Source: Kiloniellaceae bacterium
Lineage (GTDB): Bacteria; Pseudomonadota; Alphaproteobacteria; Kiloniellales; Kiloniellaceae
Assembly: GCA_021776195.1 (NCBI GenBank)
Contig: JAJFGK010000031.1
Coordinates: 1 to 38,244 of the forward strand
Length of the DNA stretch: 38,244 nt
Reading direction: 5' to 3'
In this document: piece after piece, positions 23,401 through 31,368 of the stretch
Layout: each line of letters starts with the position of its first letter
How positions within the stretch are numbered: the first letter of the stretch is position 1
Translations under genes and position numbers: made by a program
The notes under the pieces: model-generated
The model's input: only the letters and a program-made list of their open reading frames with translations
Databases searched by the model: none
Told to the model about the DNA's origin: nothing

Positions 23401-24033
23401 GGCTTCGCCATCCTGGCGGCCACGGAAGACAAGCTCGTGAATTTCCGAGACGCCATGCAGACGGCGGCCGACGGCGATGACTATGACAAGGCGCTCGGGC
23501 TCATCGATCGCCTGGAGGCCGGACTTGCGGGCTATGAGGCAAGGCTGCGAGAGACCACCGAGAACAAGAGCGCCTTCGATGCCGGCTGGAAGGCGATGGA
23601 GCCGCGTCTGGCCAAGTTGCCGAGCGGCTTTCCTCATCTGGAAAAGCTCGAGACCGGCAAGATCGTCTTCCTGCGGGGTGGGGTCTTGGATGCGCAGACC
23701 GCCGGCGACTTTTCCGCCGCTTTGCGCGAACTGGCGATCCTGGAAGCGCAGATGGACACCTATGAGCAACTGGTCGCCGACGCCGAAGCGGAAGAAGTAG
23801 AGTACAAGGCACGCCACAAGAGCGTCTCGGAGCGCATGACCGGTATTCCCTCGGGTTTTGCCGAGGCCAAGGCCATCGAGGCGGATTTGCAGGCGTTTCA
23901 CGCCAAAATGGAGACGGCGGCGCAGGCCCGCAGGTTTGAGGAGGCTCTGAGCCTGATCGACCGGCTGGAGGCCGGCCTGACAGGATGGGAAAGCAATGTC
24001 GAGACGCTGGCCCGCGAAGCGCAGGTCGGTTGA
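20479..24033 (+). CDS. Unrecognised 1184-residue helical repeat protein
   Basis: I do not recognise a known family. There is no signal peptide or membrane segment, and the protein is rich in Glu, Ala, Lys and Leu, with very few Cys. Residues 1-110 are a non-repeated helical start and 111-268 hold two degenerate repeats. Residues 269-1184 are twelve tandem repeats of 75-77 residues ending exactly at the C-terminus. Each begins YExR, often has a PSG(F/Y) turn near position 15-18, and carries a helix of the form DYxxALxxLDxLExxLxxYE. It is a single gene with AAGGGAG upstream of the ATG. Positions 20341-20478 are AT-rich for this genome, but I could not fix a promoter. A structural, scaffolding or surface-binding role is a guess. 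Confidence 0.85.
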   Translation: MGNGSGLAAQWGLNQPSSGEPSEQADQLKSDLKPILKRIEAAFKDTITVASKTDHEALAAKRDQAYSDYQDLLKKIDPQDESKAESDIRKFLGAMESLASEAEGLRATSMAAKAQWDAMAGEHAQAENEIGEIDAWGMAKAAALLADLAKIEDALGERDWEGATTALEALMQATSPVYEELKLQKEAMARYERERPPLDKASGEARGYSEPTEEIKGLFGEIGASLGETDTKASEKDYIAACDVLPAVQSAIEKAKEAIALHQQQKRDYEEGLARVTPRLELIPSGYPDLEKLEGGNLKTYPKEMTDLAAAADYGGALDKLRLLEAQLDTYEQLVADAKQEEEEYNTRHQAVVSRFESIPSGFKSLEPDEANLQTFRDEMEVEATAKKFEQALSLMDRLESGLTGYETKVADLNALKTEYEAGAKEQEPRLAAVPSGYPQLESVEQNKLGPLKTDMEAAAAGGEYRTALEELALLSSQLDTYEQLLADVKQEEAAFKARWQEVQPRFDEAMAARENEEVKTLQANMTTNKTTMEGAETEKNFEQALTSLDLIVAQLDAFDDWKAKLEAKKAEYEGRSQALDPRVAKAKEEAGTQLLKEQQGIISNLDTEMRAAADKEDYEEALVTADMLEAELAGYEKLVEQYEAKKQEYEDRLAAMQADLEEAAQETKNTGLLMVQGKIVTHRDAMTAAAETGDYETALREADWLEPSLAGYKDLLADLAAEKAEYETRMAALGPRLEKISAPIEVARLKKNQENILGGCGEIEDQAAAENYDEALRLLDQVEALVTMQEGDLEIHLAKKQEYEDRLAGEQERIAAASRNTNNHEAKSIQVNMDRNKGEMTKAADAGDYPTALTKLDLLVAQLDAFDDWMAKLSAKKQEYETRRDALQGDLAKAEQPVKTEIFNTEQTVIAELRGDMATAEAAEDYDKALMTVARLETELAGYLKMLEQHNAKKAEYETRKQAVDQRMAEIPSGFAILAATEDKLVNFRDAMQTAADGDDYDKALGLIDRLEAGLAGYEARLRETTENKSAFDAGWKAMEPRLAKLPSGFPHLEKLETGKIVFLRGGVLDAQTAGDFSAALRELAILEAQMDTYEQLVADAEAEEVEYKARHKSVSERMTGIPSGFAEAKAIEADLQAFHAKMETAAQARRFEEALSLIDRLEAGLTGWESNVETLAREAQVG
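21283..24030 (+). repeat. Twelve coding repeats of 225-231 bp
   Basis: Repeat starts by residue are 269, 345, 420, 496, 573, 650, 727, 804, 881, 958, 1033 and 1109. Repeats 1-3 and 10-12 carry the PSG turn; repeats 4-9 lack it and are 77 residues long. Repeats 4 and 8 share AQLDAFDDW, 5 and 9 share AGY and KK endings, and 1, 3 and 11 share DTYEQL. A 33-base stretch is identical at 22410-22442 and 22872-22904, exactly two repeats apart. Confidence 0.9.
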
Positions 24034-24087
24034 AGGCTCTAAAGCTAAGCCGACGAAAGCTTCTCGCGAGTTTCGCTGAGCGCCGCG

Positions 24088-25893
24088 TTACTCCGCGGCC
24101 GCGACCTTTGCGGCCTTGTCTTTGCCGGCCCGGGGCGCGCGCTGCTTGCGGACCTTCTTCACCGCGGCCTGACCGAACTCGGTGGCAGTGAAGATATCGA
24201 GCTCGTCCATCTCCGATTCTTCGGGCGGCGTCAGGCTCAGGTCGCTGTAGCTGTGCTTGTTCGGGGCGGCCTCCACCCGGCGGCGGGCCTGGGAGAATTT
24301 CCAGTAGAGCGCCAGAAAACGCAGGTGCTTGCCGACGATCTCGCCGAGCAGACGGGGATAGAAGACCAAGGGACTTTCGACCGGCAGGGTCGAGCGGCGG
24401 TCCTTACGGTACTTGCGGCGGAAGAGCCCGCCCTGCAGGGGATGGACGCGTTCAAGTTTGTGGCAGGCATAAAACCACAGGGCCATGCGCATGATCTTGC
24501 GCGACTTGATGCCGCTGGCGATGGCGCGCCGCATCAAGGTTTCGACGTGATCGATGGTGTAGAAGGCGTCCCAGGCGCGGTTGTAGATATCCTGGAACGC
24601 CTCGGGGGACATCAGCGGGTGGCCGGTGCAGACATGCTCCAGGTCGTACTTGTTCATGTCCGGATCCATCCAGACACCGTTGGCATCGAGGACCTTGTGA
24701 TCCTCCGACCCGGGCAGCGGCGTCAGGCAGAAGAACTCGACCAGATCGACTGGCAGCTCGCGCTGCAGGATCTCGATATCGCGCAGAATGCGATCGGGTG
24801 TATCGGCCGGAAAACCCAGGATGTAGCCGCAGTAGGTGACCGCGCCGACGGCGCGCCAGTCCTGCAGCATCTTGCGGTACTCGGTGATGCGGTTTTGCCG
24901 CTTGTTGGCCGCCATCAGGTTGTCGGGGTTGATGTTCTCCAGGCCGATGAAGACCCGCTTGACGCCGGCCCGGCCGGCCTTCTCGACGAAATTGGCGATC
25001 TTGTGACAGAGGGTATCGACCTGGATGATCAGCTTGATCTTGACCTTCTTGCGCTCGCGAAATTCGATGATCCGGTCGAAGATGGCTTCCCAGTTGCGGT
25101 TGCGCGCGAAGTTGTCGTCGGTGATGAAAAACGAGGTGATGCCCTGGTCCAGGTTGACCTGGAGGATTGTTTCGATGTCGTCGGCGGTGCGGTAGCGCGA
25201 TTTGCGCCCCTGCACGTTGATGATGGTACAAAAGCTGCACTGGAAGGGGCAGCCGCGGCCCGAATCGAACGAGGTCCGAGCGTTCTTGTTCTTCTCCACG
25301 ATGGCCCGCGGCAGCACGGGGATCGGCGCCCCCTCGAGTCCCGGCAGGTCGTTCATGTAGTTGTACAGCGGCTTCAATTCGCCGCGATAGGCGTCTTCCA
25401 GGACCGGGCCGAAACGTCCCTCGGCTTCGCCGGCGAAGATCGAAATGCCCATGTCCATGGCGGCGCGAATGTCCGCCGGCAGCTCGGGCAGCATCGACAG
25501 GCAGCCGCTGACGTGAAATCCGCCGATGCAGACCGGAATGCCGGCCGCGCGCAGGGGCTGCGCGATATCGACGGCCCGGGGAAACTGATTGGACTGGACC
25601 CCGACCAGGGCCACCAGGCCGCGGCCGCCGTTGCGGGTAATCTCGCGAATGATGCGCGAAGGCACGATCCGCGTGTTGGTCTCGTCCCTTGCGGTGATTT
25701 CGATATCGACCTCGCCGCCCAGCACGCCTTCCGCAATGGTCTGTTCGGCGATGCCGTTCAGGGCGGCCATGGTGTTGGAGGGGATTTCCGAGCGAATCCA
25801 CTGGATGACGTAGCCGTCTTCGTCATAGTGCGACGGCTTGATCAGGTAGAGTTTGAAGACTTCGCGTTTCTTGCTCAGCGCCGCTAATGCCAT
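24088..25893 (-). CDS. B12-binding-type radical SAM protein
   Basis: A 601-residue enzyme. The N-terminal part (about 60-170) has the look of a cobalamin-binding domain with GVQSNQFPRAVDIAQPLRAA and GGFHVSGC. The radical SAM domain starts with the cluster motif CPFQCSFC (Cys215, Cys219, Cys222) and continues with ITDDNFARN and VFIGLENINPDNL. The C-terminus, about 40 residues, is Lys/Arg/Ala-rich (VRKQRAPRAGKDKAAK) and probably disordered. ATG at 25893 begins MALAALSKK; an open frame runs further upstream but shows no domain. The substrate is unknown. It converges on the repeat-protein gene and is divergent from aceK. Confidence 0.87.
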   Translation of the reverse strand: MALAALSKKREVFKLYLIKPSHYDEDGYVIQWIRSEIPSNTMAALNGIAEQTIAEGVLGGEVDIEITARDETNTRIVPSRIIREITRNGGRGLVALVGVQSNQFPRAVDIAQPLRAAGIPVCIGGFHVSGCLSMLPELPADIRAAMDMGISIFAGEAEGRFGPVLEDAYRGELKPLYNYMNDLPGLEGAPIPVLPRAIVEKNKNARTSFDSGRGCPFQCSFCTIINVQGRKSRYRTADDIETILQVNLDQGITSFFITDDNFARNRNWEAIFDRIIEFRERKKVKIKLIIQVDTLCHKIANFVEKAGRAGVKRVFIGLENINPDNLMAANKRQNRITEYRKMLQDWRAVGAVTYCGYILGFPADTPDRILRDIEILQRELPVDLVEFFCLTPLPGSEDHKVLDANGVWMDPDMNKYDLEHVCTGHPLMSPEAFQDIYNRAWDAFYTIDHVETLMRRAIASGIKSRKIMRMALWFYACHKLERVHPLQGGLFRRKYRKDRRSTLPVESPLVFYPRLLGEIVGKHLRFLALYWKFSQARRRVEAAPNKHSYSDLSLTPPEESEMDELDIFTATEFGQAAVKKVRKQRAPRAGKDKAAKVAAAE

Positions 25894-26034
25894 GAGTGCC
25901 CCATAATGAATCGGCCCGACGAAGTCGAGATAATCGCGGACCATGCCAGCAAAGCGCGCTAATTGACAGGCTATTCGGCCTCTTTGGGGCGATTTCCCAT
26001 TGCTGCCATGGGGTTGGCCGGTTACTTCCGCGCT

Positions 26035-27876
26035 ATGGACCGTGAGCCCGATACCCCGGCGGCCGCCCAGGCGGCCGCTTTGACTGCCGCCCTGGCGGCC
26101 ATCGATGCCGCCGGCGACGAGCCGGACAGGGCCGCGGCGACGGCTGGCTTCGTTCTCCAGGCCTTCGATGACTACTATAGCGAATCGCGGCAGATCCCCC
26201 ATCTCGCCAAGCAGGCCTTCGAGCAGCGCGACTACGCGCGCTCCCTGGCGCTAAGCCACCGTCGGCTTTCGGTCTACATCGAATCGATCGACGGCTTCAT
26301 CGACGGCCTGGCCGCGGCCCATCCGGCACTGGCGCGCAGCGCCGAGGCCTGGCTCGCGGTCGAGCGGTCCTACCGGCGCTCGATCCAGGGCCGCTACGAG
26401 GCCGACATCGCCTTTGCCTACTTCCATTCGGTGCGGCGCAAGATCTACCACGAAGAGTGGCAGCCGATGGAGTACAGCTACGCCGAGACCTATGAGACCG
26501 GGCTGGACCGTTTCGACGATGTCCACCTTGACTTCCCCGGCGGCGCCCAGGTCTCGCCGGTGACGGTGGCCGAGATTTTCGCCATTCCCTACTTCACCGT
26601 CCCGTTTCGCGACCCCCAGGGCGATGCGCGGCTGGTGGCCGACCGGGTCAATGCGGTGCTCGGGCCGGCGGCCGGAGAAACGACGGCTGGCGAGGCGACG
26701 GCTGGGGAGGGCTGGGTCATCGAGGCGATCCAGATGATCGATGCCGGTTTCTTTCGCGACCGCGGCGCCCATCTGGTCGGCCGCATCCTGCTGGGCGACG
26801 GCAGGGTGGTTCCGCTGATCATCGCGCTGATGAATGGCGAAGCGGGGATCTATGTCGACGCCGTGCTGACCAGCGAGGCCGACGCCCACTTCCTCTTCAG
26901 CTCGACCCTGGCCAACCTGCACTGCACCAACCCGCTCTATCACGAGCTTTGCGAGTTTCTCCACTCCATCATGCCGAACCGCCCCCTGGGCCTGCACTAC
27001 TCGACCATCGGCTTCAACCACGTCGGCAAGGTCGCGGTGATGAACGAGCTGCGCGACGAGTTCGCCCTGACCGGCGAGCATCTCGACACCGCCGTGGGCT
27101 TCCGCGGCACCGTGGCCATCGGGTTTTCGGCGCCCGCGTCGGGCTATGTCCTGAAGGTCATGCGCGATCACCCCACGGCACAATACAAGTGGGGCCGCTT
27201 CGAGGGCGTCCCCTCGGTCCTGCGCAAGTACACCCGGGTGCACGAGATCAACCGCACCGGCTCGATGCTCGACAATGTGATCTACTACGACATCAAGCTG
27301 CCCGCCGCCTGGTTCGCCGCGGATCTGCTGGCCGAGCTCTTGGCGGCCGCCGCCGGCAGCGTGTCGCCGCAGGGCGACCAGATCCTCTTCAAGCACCTGA
27401 TCGTGCAGTTCAAGATGGTGCCGCTGCCGGTCTTCCTGGAGACCGCCGGCCCGCGGGAGGCCGCCGAGGCGGTGGTCAATCTTGGCCACTGCATCAAGAA
27501 CAACGCCGCCGCGGGCATCTTCAACAAGGATCTCGACGGCAGGAACTACGGCGTCAGCAAGTTCCGCAAGGTCTACCTCTTCGACTACGACGCCCTGGAG
27601 CCCTTCACCGAGACCAAGATCCGCACCAACCAGGACCGCTTCGACGGCGAGGAGGAGGTGCCCGACTGGTTCTTCGAGGAGGGCACGGTGTTCCTCCCCG
27701 AGGAGATGCTGCCGGGCCTGAGGATCGACGACCGGACGCTCCGCCGGCTCTTCCAGGAAGTCCACGGCGACCTCCTGACGGTGGCCTACTGGCAGGGTCT
27801 GCAGGACGACCTGCGCGAAGGCCGCGTGCCCGCCATCGCGGTCTATCCCGAGGAGAGAAGGTTGAAGCGGGAATAA
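26035..27876 (+). CDS. aceK: Isocitrate dehydrogenase kinase/phosphatase AceK
   Basis: A 613-residue protein from the ATG at 26035; an ATG at 26008 is also in frame and no ribosome site decides between them. AceK-specific stretches are present: LHCTNPLYHELCEFLHS and FNHVGKVAVMNELR in the regulatory half, and in the kinase lobe KDLDGRNYGVSKF and FDYD. These match the catalytic Asp and Asn and the metal Asp of E. coli AceK. It adds and removes phosphate on isocitrate dehydrogenase and so directs carbon to the glyoxylate shunt. No isocitrate lyase or malate synthase gene is nearby. The N-terminus is longer than in E. coli, and a short TAGE repeat lies near residue 215. Confidence 0.93.
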   Translation: MDREPDTPAAAQAAALTAALAAIDAAGDEPDRAAATAGFVLQAFDDYYSESRQIPHLAKQAFEQRDYARSLALSHRRLSVYIESIDGFIDGLAAAHPALARSAEAWLAVERSYRRSIQGRYEADIAFAYFHSVRRKIYHEEWQPMEYSYAETYETGLDRFDDVHLDFPGGAQVSPVTVAEIFAIPYFTVPFRDPQGDARLVADRVNAVLGPAAGETTAGEATAGEGWVIEAIQMIDAGFFRDRGAHLVGRILLGDGRVVPLIIALMNGEAGIYVDAVLTSEADAHFLFSSTLANLHCTNPLYHELCEFLHSIMPNRPLGLHYSTIGFNHVGKVAVMNELRDEFALTGEHLDTAVGFRGTVAIGFSAPASGYVLKVMRDHPTAQYKWGRFEGVPSVLRKYTRVHEINRTGSMLDNVIYYDIKLPAAWFAADLLAELLAAAAGSVSPQGDQILFKHLIVQFKMVPLPVFLETAGPREAAEAVVNLGHCIKNNAAAGIFNKDLDGRNYGVSKFRKVYLFDYDALEPFTETKIRTNQDRFDGEEEVPDWFFEEGTVFLPEEMLPGLRIDDRTLRRLFQEVHGDLLTVAYWQGLQDDLREGRVPAIAVYPEERRLKRE

Positions 27877-27930
27877 ATGTGGGGGGTTGGGCGGAGGGCT
27901 CGCGGATGGGGAGCCCGAGGCGGACAGAAA

Positions 27931-28314
27931 TCACACTTCATCGGAAGGGTGATTTACACCATCCTGAACAGGAACGTTCTCGATATCATAGGGATACACG
28001 CCCTCGAGACAGGCCACATTGAACCCATATTGCTCCGGGTTCGAGCGGCGCTGATGATGGGTGTAGATTCCGCAGGTCTTGCAGAAGTAATGCTTCGCTG
28101 TCCCCGTGTTGAACTGGTAGACGGCCAAAGCCTCCCGACCTTGAACCACCTCCAAGTTTGACAGGCTCACCGACGCGACGATGGTGCCTCGGCGACGACA
28201 CATCGAGCAATCGCAACGCCTTAGTTCTTCAAGGCCGTTTGGCAACCTCAGGCGAAGACGCACTTTGCCGCAATGGCAGGTCGCGTCATGAACGGGGTTG
28301 ATCTGGACAGCCAC
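27931..28314 (-). CDS. GFA-family (CENP-V/GFA fold) protein
   Basis: A 127-residue protein with the cysteine pattern of the glutathione-dependent formaldehyde-activating family: CHCGKV (Cys13, Cys15), CDCSMC (Cys34, Cys36, Cys39) and FCKTCG (Cys78, Cys81), a zinc-binding fold. The GTG at 28314 is a clear start, as AGGAGG lies five bases before it. Family members act in glutathione-linked detoxification or have unknown roles; formaldehyde activation itself is doubtful for many. It follows the choline-sulfatase gene by 26 bases on the same strand and may be cotranscribed. Confidence 0.87.
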   Translation of the reverse strand: MAVQINPVHDATCHCGKVRLRLRLPNGLEELRRCDCSMCRRRGTIVASVSLSNLEVVQGREALAVYQFNTGTAKHYFCKTCGIYTHHQRRSNPEQYGFNVACLEGVYPYDIENVPVQDGVNHPSDEV

Positions 28315-28340
28315 GGGTGCCTCCTGTTTGTCGCCGCGCC

Positions 28341-29876
28341 CTAGTCCCGGGCCGGCAGGTGGGCGAAGGCCCAGTCGTTGTAGCCGGTCTCGCCGCGGAA
28401 CCAGCCGGCGTCCTCGCCGAAGTCCCACTTGTCGGCGCCGCCGACCGGCCGGCCCTTCTTCAGCACGGCGTGCACGAAGCGGCGGCGTTTCTGGCTGCGG
28501 ACGATATCGCGCGTCAGCCAGTCCTCGTCCCAGAGGCCGGCCTTGTCGGCGCGGAAGGCGGCCAGGCGGTCGGCCTGGGCGGGATCCGGCGCCAGATTGG
28601 TCAGCTCCCGGGGGTCCTGCTCCAGGTCGTAGAGCTGCTCCGGGTCGGCGGCGCCATAGATGTACTTGTGGGCCCCGCGCCGGATCATGATCATCGGCCC
28701 GTCGGCGGCTTCGCTGAAGTACTCCGAGACGATGGCGCGGTCTGCCGCCGGCTGCCCGATGAAGGCGGTGGCGTCGGTGCCGTCCAGGGCCTCGGTCGGC
28801 GAGGACCAGGTGCCCTGGGTGGCAAGGCTCATGATCGTGGGGACCAGGTCCACCAGCGAGACGTGGCTTGCCACCCGCCCCGGCGCCAGGCGCCCCGGCG
28901 CGTGGACCATGAAGGGCACCCGGACCGACTGCTCGAAGAAGGTGCGCTTGAACCACATGCCGCGCTCGCCGAACATGTCGCCGTGATCGGAGGTGAAGAC
29001 GATGACCGTGTTGTCGGCCAGGCCGGTCTGCTCCAGCGCCCGCAGCAGTTCTCCCACCCGGTCGTCGACGAAGGAGATCGAGCCGTAATAGCCGCGCCGC
29101 GCGCGGATAGCCAGCTCCGGCGGGTAGTCCCGCCCGCGCATGCCGACGAGGTCCAGCAGTCGCTGGGACAGGGGGTCGTGATCTTCGTCGGACAGATGCG
29201 GCACCAGGGGCGCGGGGATCTCCAGGCCGTCATAGCGGTCCCAGTGCTCTTTCAGGCAGAGGTAGGGATCGTGCGGGTGGGTCATGGAGACCTGGAGGAA
29301 GAAGGGCCGCTCGTCGTCCGACCCGGCGATGGCGTAGAGCTTGCGCAGCGCCCGATGCGTCACCTCCAGGTCGTAGTCGATCTGCACCGTGTTGGCGCAG
29401 GGCCCGGCGATGGTCAGCGCCCGGTCGTCGTTCGCGTCCTGCCGCGAGGCATCGCCCCAATCGGCCGACCAGCTGAAGTCGGCGGGATAGATATCCGGGG
29501 TCAGCCGCTCCTCGAAGCCGTGGGTCTGATCGGCGCCGACGAAATGCATCTTGCCGCTGAGGCTGGTCTGATAGCCGAGATCGCGCAGGTAGTGGGCGTA
29601 GGTCGGCACCGCGCTGGGGAACTCGCTGGCGTTGTCATAGGCGCCGATCCGCGAGGGCAGCAGCCCGGAGGCCATGGAAAAGCGCGAGGGCGCGCAGAGC
29701 GGGAAGTTGGAATAGGCGGTCTCGAAGACCACGCCCTCGCCCGCCAGCCGGTCGAGATGGGGCGACAGGCAGACCGGATCGCCATAGAAGCGCAGCGACT
29801 GGGCCAGAAGCTGGTCGACCTGAATGAACAGGATATTGGGCCTGTCGCCGGATCGTGTCTCCGTTGGATCGGTCAC
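28341..29876 (-). CDS. betC: Choline sulfatase
   Basis: A 511-residue type I sulfatase. CAPSR (Cys61) is the formylglycine motif CxPxR; PNILFIQVDQL supplies N-terminal metal-type Asp; SGKMHFVGADQTHGFEERL and DIYPADFSW are highly characteristic of choline sulfatase; SDHGDMFGERG gives the second metal site. No signal peptide is seen, as expected for cytoplasmic BetC. It releases choline from choline-O-sulfate, feeding glycine betaine synthesis or sulfur supply. No betA, betB or choline transporter gene lies beside it. The related phosphonate monoester hydrolases are a weaker alternative. Confidence 0.88.
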   Translation of the reverse strand: MTDPTETRSGDRPNILFIQVDQLLAQSLRFYGDPVCLSPHLDRLAGEGVVFETAYSNFPLCAPSRFSMASGLLPSRIGAYDNASEFPSAVPTYAHYLRDLGYQTSLSGKMHFVGADQTHGFEERLTPDIYPADFSWSADWGDASRQDANDDRALTIAGPCANTVQIDYDLEVTHRALRKLYAIAGSDDERPFFLQVSMTHPHDPYLCLKEHWDRYDGLEIPAPLVPHLSDEDHDPLSQRLLDLVGMRGRDYPPELAIRARRGYYGSISFVDDRVGELLRALEQTGLADNTVIVFTSDHGDMFGERGMWFKRTFFEQSVRVPFMVHAPGRLAPGRVASHVSLVDLVPTIMSLATQGTWSSPTEALDGTDATAFIGQPAADRAIVSEYFSEAADGPMIMIRRGAHKYIYGAADPEQLYDLEQDPRELTNLAPDPAQADRLAAFRADKAGLWDEDWLTRDIVRSQKRRRFVHAVLKKGRPVGGADKWDFGEDAGWFRGETGYNDWAFAHLPARD

Positions 29877-29967
29877 TTCATCTTCCCCTCTGTGACGTGG
29901 TGCGCACGCTTGGCAATCTTCCGGGCAGCTTGGGACGAGCGAACCGCCCTGTCCACCTCGCAGGGGC

Positions 29968-30104
29968 GGGAAAAGGGGACTGGCTCGCGTTCGCCGCGGG
30001 CGAAGGGTGCCTGTCCCTTTTTGGCTGGCGGGCGGGATGTGGCGGCAAGGGCGGAACCAGACCCGGGACAGGCACTTTTTCCTTCGGAAAACGAGCCCGT
30101 CCCG
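29968..30104. repeat. Nested palindromic element in a divergent intergenic region
   Basis: The 349-base gap between betC and the pump operon contains three nested or adjacent inverted repeats. The outer arms are 29976-29987 with 30092-30103 (11 of 12 pair). The inner arms GTGCCTGTCCC (30007-30017) and GGGACAGGCAC (30065-30075) are perfect. A small hairpin TTCGCC/GGCGAA lies at 29990-30004. Both inner arms are flanked by TTTTT. This looks like a REP or miniature mobile element rather than a single terminator. The rest, 30105-30225, is the upstream region of the pump operon, with no promoter I can fix. Confidence 0.65.
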
Positions 30105-30225
30105 GACCGCCTCCGGTTTGCGAGGTCGACAATCGGACGCGAGTAAAAATGATTTGGTTTTGTGCGCCCCGCTCCAATGTTAGCCTTTGGCTCCTCTCAC
30201 TCTCTCGCACAGCTTTGGAACAGGC

Positions 30226-31335
30226 ATGCCCCGTCTCCTTCCGATCCTGGTCACGGTCGTCGTGCTCGCGCTTGTCGGCGCAGGCTATTGGGCGGCCTTC
30301 CTCAAGCCGAGCGGCGCCCAGACCGCCGCCTCGGGGCCGCCGCAGATCGTGGTCGAGGCCGCCCCGGCGATCGAGGCGACTTCGGTACGCAAACTGAAGG
30401 CGGTCGGCACCCTGGCCTCGAACCAGGCGGTGATGATCCGGCCGGAGATCGCCGGCCGCCTGTCCAAGATCGGCTTCGAGGACGGCGCGCGCGTGACGGC
30501 GGGAACGACACTGGCGGTGCTCGATCGTTCCGTATTGCAGGCCGAGCTGGCCAGCGTCGAGGCGAGCCTGGTTCTTGCCCGCGAGGACTATGCCCGGGCC
30601 GACGAGCTGCTGAAGCGCGGCACCGGCACCAAGCAGAAGAAGGATCAGGCCCTGGCTACCCTGCGTTCCGCCGAGGCCGAGGTCGCGCTGGCCCAGGCCC
30701 AGATGGCGAAGTTCACCGTTGCCGCGCCCTTCGACGGCAGGCTTGGCATCCGGCGGGTCGATATCGGCGCCTATCTCGCGGCCGGCGACGATATCGTCAA
30801 TTTGGAGCAGACCGACCCGATCAAGGTGAATTTCGAGATCCCCGAGCGTTTCATGACCGAATTGGAGATCGGCCAGGAGGTCCAACTGCGCAGCGACGCC
30901 TACCAGGACGAAATCATTCCGGCCTGGGTCGAGGCGATCGATCCACAGATCAACCCTCGGACCCGGGCGGTCCAGGTGCAGGCCGTGACCGACAACAAGG
31001 ACGGGCATCTGCGGCCGGGCCAGTTCGTCTCGGTCACGGTGCGGGTTTTCGAACGGCGCGACGCGACCTTCGTGCCGGAGCAGGCGCTGGTCCCCAACCG
31101 CGACACGGCGACGGTGTACCTGATCGAAGAGGGCCAGGCGCGCCCGGTCCCGGTGCGCACCGGCATCCGGGTGGCGCGGCACGTCGAGATCCTCGAGGGA
31201 CTCGCGCCTGGCGACCTGGTGGTGACTGCCGGCCAGCAGCGCCTGGGCCCCGGTGCGCCGGTCATCACCCGCGAGCCGACCTTTGTTCCCCCGAGCCCGC
31301 CGGACGAAGAAATCCAAGGCGACACGGCCGACTGA
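30226..31335 (+). CDS. RND efflux periplasmic adaptor (membrane fusion protein)
   Basis: A 369-residue protein with an N-terminal membrane anchor (LLPILVTVVVLALVGAGYWA, no lipobox Cys). A barrel-sandwich/lipoyl half VGTLASNQAVMIRPEIAGRL follows, then a helical hairpin (about 105-155), the returning half APFDGRLGIRRVDIGAYLAA, and a C-terminal beta-barrel. It links the inner-membrane RND pump to an outer-membrane channel. The ATG at 30226 has GGAACAGG upstream and starts the anchor; the ATG at 30187 is not needed. The pump gene follows 33 bases later. No outer-membrane factor gene is adjacent. Confidence 0.92.
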   Translation: MPRLLPILVTVVVLALVGAGYWAAFLKPSGAQTAASGPPQIVVEAAPAIEATSVRKLKAVGTLASNQAVMIRPEIAGRLSKIGFEDGARVTAGTTLAVLDRSVLQAELASVEASLVLAREDYARADELLKRGTGTKQKKDQALATLRSAEAEVALAQAQMAKFTVAAPFDGRLGIRRVDIGAYLAAGDDIVNLEQTDPIKVNFEIPERFMTELEIGQEVQLRSDAYQDEIIPAWVEAIDPQINPRTRAVQVQAVTDNKDGHLRPGQFVSVTVRVFERRDATFVPEQALVPNRDTATVYLIEEGQARPVPVRTGIRVARHVEILEGLAPGDLVVTAGQQRLGPGAPVITREPTFVPPSPPDEEIQGDTAD

Positions 31336-31368
31336 CCGGACCGCGGCAAGCAAGGAACAGGTCGTTCA

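Noticed and set aside
21283..24030. Regular repeats as a possible CRISPR or satellite array
   Set aside because: Units are 225-231 bp, all in one reading frame and diverged mostly at the nucleotide level, so they are protein repeats.
27877..27930. Terminator after aceK
   Set aside because: A 6-bp GGGCTC/GAGCCC stem exists but has no T-run and a 9-base loop.
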